This document shows positions 61,445 through 64,000 of a stretch of 64,000 nt of DNA, piece after piece. Within the stretch, counting starts at the first letter, position 1. Every line of letters starts with the position of its first letter. A model generated the notes under the pieces. It did no database searches. It was given only the letters and a program-made list of their open reading frames with translations, and was not told where the DNA came from. Source of the stretch: an uncultured Opitutales bacterium (GTDB taxonomy: Bacteria; Verrucomicrobiota; Verrucomicrobiia; Opitutales; Intestinicryptomonadaceae). The stretch spans positions 1-64,000 of the forward strand of contig URAK01000009.1 of NCBI GenBank assembly GCA_900545705.1. Direction: 5' to 3'. A program made the position numbers and the translations under genes.

Positions 61445-62821
61445 CTATCGGTTTTTGGCGCTTGAAGAATCCGTGGGATTTAGAATGTGGAAAGAAATTG
61501 AGTTGTCCCGCTGCACTTCAATAAGAACTTTTTTGTCGCTCTTAGAGAGCTCGGAATAGATTTTTTCAAGCTCGGAGGCGTTCGTTATCTTCTTTCTGTT
61601 TACGGAAAGTATTATGTCGCCAGGGAATATTTTGGCGAGATCGAAAGGAAAGCCCGGCCGAACGCCAATTACCATTAGGTTGGAGTCGCATTTTATTTTC
61701 GACTCGCGCTTGAAGACCTTTGTGATTTCCTGCATGCCGGTGCCCCATTCTTCAAGGAAGAATTCGCGCCCGACGCGGCTTTCAAGCTTTTCGCACACGG
61801 GGAATTTTTCCAAAATCTTTCCGGCTCTTAGAATTTCGAGCGGAATTTTCTCGCCGACTGGGAAGGCGGCGATTTTATTCATAATCTCGGGCAGCTGTTC
61901 GGGGAAACGGCCGTCCACACTTTGGGAGTTTATTTTTAGGATTATGTCTCCCGGCAATATTCCGGCGTCGGCGGCGGGAGAGCCAGCGTCTACGTTTTGG
62001 ACGAGCACGCCCTTGTTCATGTCGAGCTCGAAGAATTTCTCCATGTCCTGCAAAGGGGCGGGCGTTATGCCGATATATCCGCGCTCTATTGTGGGGCTTT
62101 TTGAAAGCGCCGCCAGCACGTCGCGCGCTACATTCGACGGAACCGCAAACCCCAGATTGTTAGAGTCCGAATGCGCGCGCGTATTTATCCCCACGACTTT
62201 GCCGTTTGACAGGACGAGCGGGCCGCCGCTGTTGCCGGGATTTATCGCGGCGTCGGTTTGGAGCCATGTGTTGAAGTTGCCGGTTTCGTATCCGCTGTTT
62301 AAAATGGTTCCCTCAAAGTACCTGTCGGTGTTGGATATTATCCCCCGGGTGACGGTTCTCGCGTATCCGTGCGGAGTTCCGACGGCGTAAACGACCTCTC
62401 CCGAGCGCAGGCTGGCGGAGTCGCCAAATTCCGCATGCGAGAACGAAAGCCCGCGCTTTTTTATATCGGCCATATCGAGGCGTATCAGCGCAAGATCTGT
62501 CCAATGGTCCCAGCCGATAAATTCGGCTTTCACGCGCTCGAGGTTTGCGAGGGTGACAATAATTTTAGTGGCGTAGCAATTTACAACGTGGGCGTTTGTT
62601 AGTATCGTGCCGTCGGAGTCCATTATTACGCCCGAGCCGATGCTCCTGACTGTCAGGCTTCCGCCGTCTTTCTGGGATTTTTCCCATACATCGATTTTAA
62701 CGACGCTTTTGACGAGGTTGTCAAAGCCGTCGTTTTGCGGTCCGTCCGACAGGTCGAATGACGCGCATGCGCATTCGATGATTGCGGCGGCTAAAAGCGG
62801 AAGCAGTAGGCTGATTCTCAT
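61445..62821 (-). CDS. HtrA/DegP-like trypsin-type serine protease with PDZ domains
   Basis: A 458-residue envelope protease for damaged or misfolded proteins. The start at 62821 gives the signal peptide MRISLLLPLLAAAIIECACA. The trypsin-like domain, about 30-245, has the catalytic His in ILTNAHVVN, the Asp in HWTDLALIRLD and the Ser in INPGNSGGPL, followed by VVGINTRA. Two PDZ domains follow: one near 255-345 (GILPGDIILKINSQSV) and one near 375-445 (LAKIFPGDIILSVNRKKI). Its start overlaps the stop of queF by four bases (ATGA), so the two are translationally coupled. A frame further upstream runs into queF and is not the start. Confidence 0.93.
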   Translation of the reverse strand: MRISLLLPLLAAAIIECACASFDLSDGPQNDGFDNLVKSVVKIDVWEKSQKDGGSLTVRSIGSGVIMDSDGTILTNAHVVNCYATKIIVTLANLERVKAEFIGWDHWTDLALIRLDMADIKKRGLSFSHAEFGDSASLRSGEVVYAVGTPHGYARTVTRGIISNTDRYFEGTILNSGYETGNFNTWLQTDAAINPGNSGGPLVLSNGKVVGINTRAHSDSNNLGFAVPSNVARDVLAALSKSPTIERGYIGITPAPLQDMEKFFELDMNKGVLVQNVDAGSPAADAGILPGDIILKINSQSVDGRFPEQLPEIMNKIAAFPVGEKIPLEILRAGKILEKFPVCEKLESRVGREFFLEEWGTGMQEITKVFKRESKIKCDSNLMVIGVRPGFPFDLAKIFPGDIILSVNRKKITNASELEKIYSELSKSDKKVLIEVQRDNSISFHILNPTDSSSAKNR

Positions 62822-63246
62822 TTTTGCGGCAGTTGACCAGCTTCGGCGGTGACTTTGATTGCAATTCCCCCGCGCGCGTTGAAATTGCCCACGACTCTGC
62901 ACCATATCGGGTCAAGTGCCTTTACGAGGTCGTCGAGTATGATGTTTGTAAGGTGTTCGTGGAAGCAGCCTTCATTTCTGAAAGACCACAGGTAAAGTTT
63001 TAGGGATTTGCTTTCCACGATTTTTTCGCGCGGGATATACGATATTTTTATGGTGGCAAAATCGGGCTGCCCTGTGGCGGGGCACAGGCAGGTAAACTCC
63101 GACGTTTCGAGCTCCACCACATAGTTTCTTCCGGGATTTTTATTCGGGAAAACTTCGAGCTTGCGCGACGGCTTGGCCTTTTTTCCTCCGAGGGCCGAAC
63201 CTAAGAGGGTAAGCCCCGACAAATCTTTCTTTTGGGTTTTCGACAT
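62818..63246 (-). CDS. queF: NADPH-dependent 7-cyano-7-deazaguanine reductase (preQ1 synthase)
   Basis: A 142-residue short-type QueF that reduces preQ0 to preQ1 in queuosine biosynthesis. The catalytic Cys 55 and Asp 62 are in FTCLCPATGQPDFA, at the positions seen in the Bacillus enzyme. The NADPH/substrate motif ESKSLKLYLWSFRNEGCFHEH is complete when read as ESKSLKLYLWSFR plus GCFHEH at about 78-97. Length is normal for the single-domain type. No other que gene is adjacent. It overlaps the protease gene by 4 bases and follows the enoyl reductase gene by 14 bases. Confidence 0.95.
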   Translation of the reverse strand: MSKTQKKDLSGLTLLGSALGGKKAKPSRKLEVFPNKNPGRNYVVELETSEFTCLCPATGQPDFATIKISYIPREKIVESKSLKLYLWSFRNEGCFHEHLTNIILDDLVKALDPIWCRVVGNFNARGGIAIKVTAEAGQLPQK

Positions 63247-63260
63247 ACCTTTATGTTCTT

Positions 63261-64000
63261 TTAGAATTCCAACATTACTTTACCGAGGCGCGAATTTTCC
63301 GTTGCGCGCTTCATTGCGGCTTCGATGTCTTCCATTTTGAACCGCGAATCGACGGGGGCTTTAAGAGTGCCGTCTGCTATCAATCCGAATACTTCCGAGA
63401 ATAGGGCGTCGCATTCTTCGCGCGAGTGCGTGCGCTGCCATTTGTCCCACCAGAATCCGCGCAGGCGCAGGTCGTTAAAAATCAAAAAGCGGGTCGGAAA
63501 GCGGATAGGCTCTCCTGTCATTCCGCCGATTGTGACGACTGTTGCGGAGTCGCCGACAGCTTTTATCATATTGGAAACGCTGTTGCCGCCTATTTGGTTT
63601 AGGCCGAGCTTTATTTGCCCGGCGGTCGCTTCTTTTATCACTTTCGGATTAAATTCGGCTTCGTCGACTACGATGTCGGCGCCGTATCCCTCGAGCATAG
63701 CGCGTTTCTTTTCGGCGTTGCGGAGCATATTTACGGTTTTTATCCCGCGCGCCGCGCAGATCTGAATCATAAATATCCCGAGGGCGCTGCCGGCGCCGTT
63801 TTGTATGAGCCAGTCGCCTTTTTTGACGTTTTCAAATTCGCTTAAAACGCAAAGGGCAGTCGGGGGATTGATGAAAGCCATGGCAGCGGCGTCGGTGTCG
63901 ATGCCGGCCGGAATTTGAAGAAGATCGTCTGCGTTTGCAATCTGGTATTGGGTCCACGCGCCGGGTTCGGAAGGAAGGCGAACAAGAGTCCCGATGCGCG
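63261..64000 (-). CDS. Trans-2-enoyl-CoA/ACP reductase-like MDR enzyme (MECR/ETR1 type), partial
   Basis: The C-terminal 246 residues of a medium-chain dehydrogenase/reductase; the 5' part lies beyond the right edge. The frame is open to base 64000, reading back through AWTQYQIANADDLLQIP. The nucleotide domain has GDWLIQNGAGSALGIFMIQ, then IKTVNML, and the region GLNQIGGNSVSNMIK followed by VVTIGGMTGEPI and LRLRGFWWDKW matches the MECR/ETR1 pattern of NADPH-dependent 2-enoyl thioester reductases. No zinc-binding Cys cluster is seen in this part. It would act in fatty acid synthesis or related reductions. It is first in the reductase-queF-protease run. Confidence 0.85.
   Translation of the reverse strand, partial: RIGTLVRLPSEPGAWTQYQIANADDLLQIPAGIDTDAAAMAFINPPTALCVLSEFENVKKGDWLIQNGAGSALGIFMIQICAARGIKTVNMLRNAEKKRAMLEGYGADIVVDEAEFNPKVIKEATAGQIKLGLNQIGGNSVSNMIKAVGDSATVVTIGGMTGEPIRFPTRFLIFNDLRLRGFWWDKWQRTHSREECDALFSEVFGLIADGTLKAPVDSRFKMEDIEAAMKRATENSRLGKVMLEF

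Overview
The window looks like chromosome from a fermentative, polysaccharide-degrading member of the Verrucomicrobiota, most likely the Opitutales/Puniceicoccales side of the phylum. This is inferred from content: a VPEP-type PEP-CTERM protein, a giant pseudopilin-like protein with the GPDQRITA motif typical of verrucomicrobial Verru_Chthon cassette protein A, a Tat-exported Gfo/Idh/MocA oxidoreductase next to a HEAT-repeat protein, a three-gene pnt operon, and many isolated secreted carbohydrate-active enzymes. Base composition is intermediate, with GC-rich genes separated by AT-rich spacers. No rRNA, transposase, integrase, prophage or cas gene was seen. A 16S gene or whole-genome comparison would settle the taxonomy.

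Layout. 0-6 kb: a minus-strand run of acylphosphatase, ABC ATPase, ABC-2 permease and a TPR protein leading to tRNA-Pro(GGG); then a secreted FKBP isomerase, tRNA-Pro(TGG), a PepSY-like protein and rpmB. 6-14.4 kb: a secreted LVIVD beta-propeller protein, an outer-membrane barrel, glucose-6-phosphate isomerase, an anchored coiled-coil protein with a small lipoprotein, and holA. 14.4-18 kb: a GH78 rhamnosidase and an unknown protein. 18.7-21.6 kb: pntAA-pntAB-pntB. 21.7-36.4 kb: a carbohydrate region with GH13, Tat-exported oxidoreductase plus HEAT protein, a fused WbsX/GH99-like plus esterase lipoprotein, GH10, a lipoprotein TIM-barrel isomerase/epimerase, a PEP-CTERM protein and a GH50-like enzyme. 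36.6-39.8 kb: folD with a lipoprotein, and an AspT/YidE antiporter. 40.4-47.2 kb: a secreted unknown and the 1934-residue pseudopilin-like protein. 47.9-50.3 kb: nadA and a CE7 esterase. 50.9-54.9 kb: dnaK, groES, groEL. 55.7-64 kb: a 2-hydroxyacid dehydrogenase, a HAD phosphatase, a secreted unknown, an RlmD-type and a SpoU-type RNA methyltransferase, an HtrA-like protease overlapping queF, and a partial MECR-like enoyl reductase.

How it fits together. GH78, GH10, CE7, the fused esterase, GH13 and GH50-like enzymes would attack rhamnose-containing polymers, acetylated xylan, alpha-glucans and perhaps galactans outside the cytoplasm. A Tat-exported oxidoreductase and a lipoprotein-anchored isomerase suggest that some sugar oxidation and rearrangement also happens outside the inner membrane. 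Released hexose enters glycolysis through Pgi, and Pnt can balance NADH and NADPH. Nearly every carbohydrate gene has its own terminator; no SusC/SusD pair or dedicated regulator is present, unlike Bacteroidota loci. Many genes, including groES, groEL and pgi, lack a visible Shine-Dalgarno sequence and have A/T-rich leaders.

The items most worth a second look are the solitary giant pseudopilin-like protein, the glycosidase-esterase fusion with no evident catalytic His, the exported sugar-modifying enzymes, a candidate small RNA at 26.5 kb, the duplicated dnaK promoter and several short degenerate repeat arrays. No complete undescribed multi-gene defence or signalling system was found.
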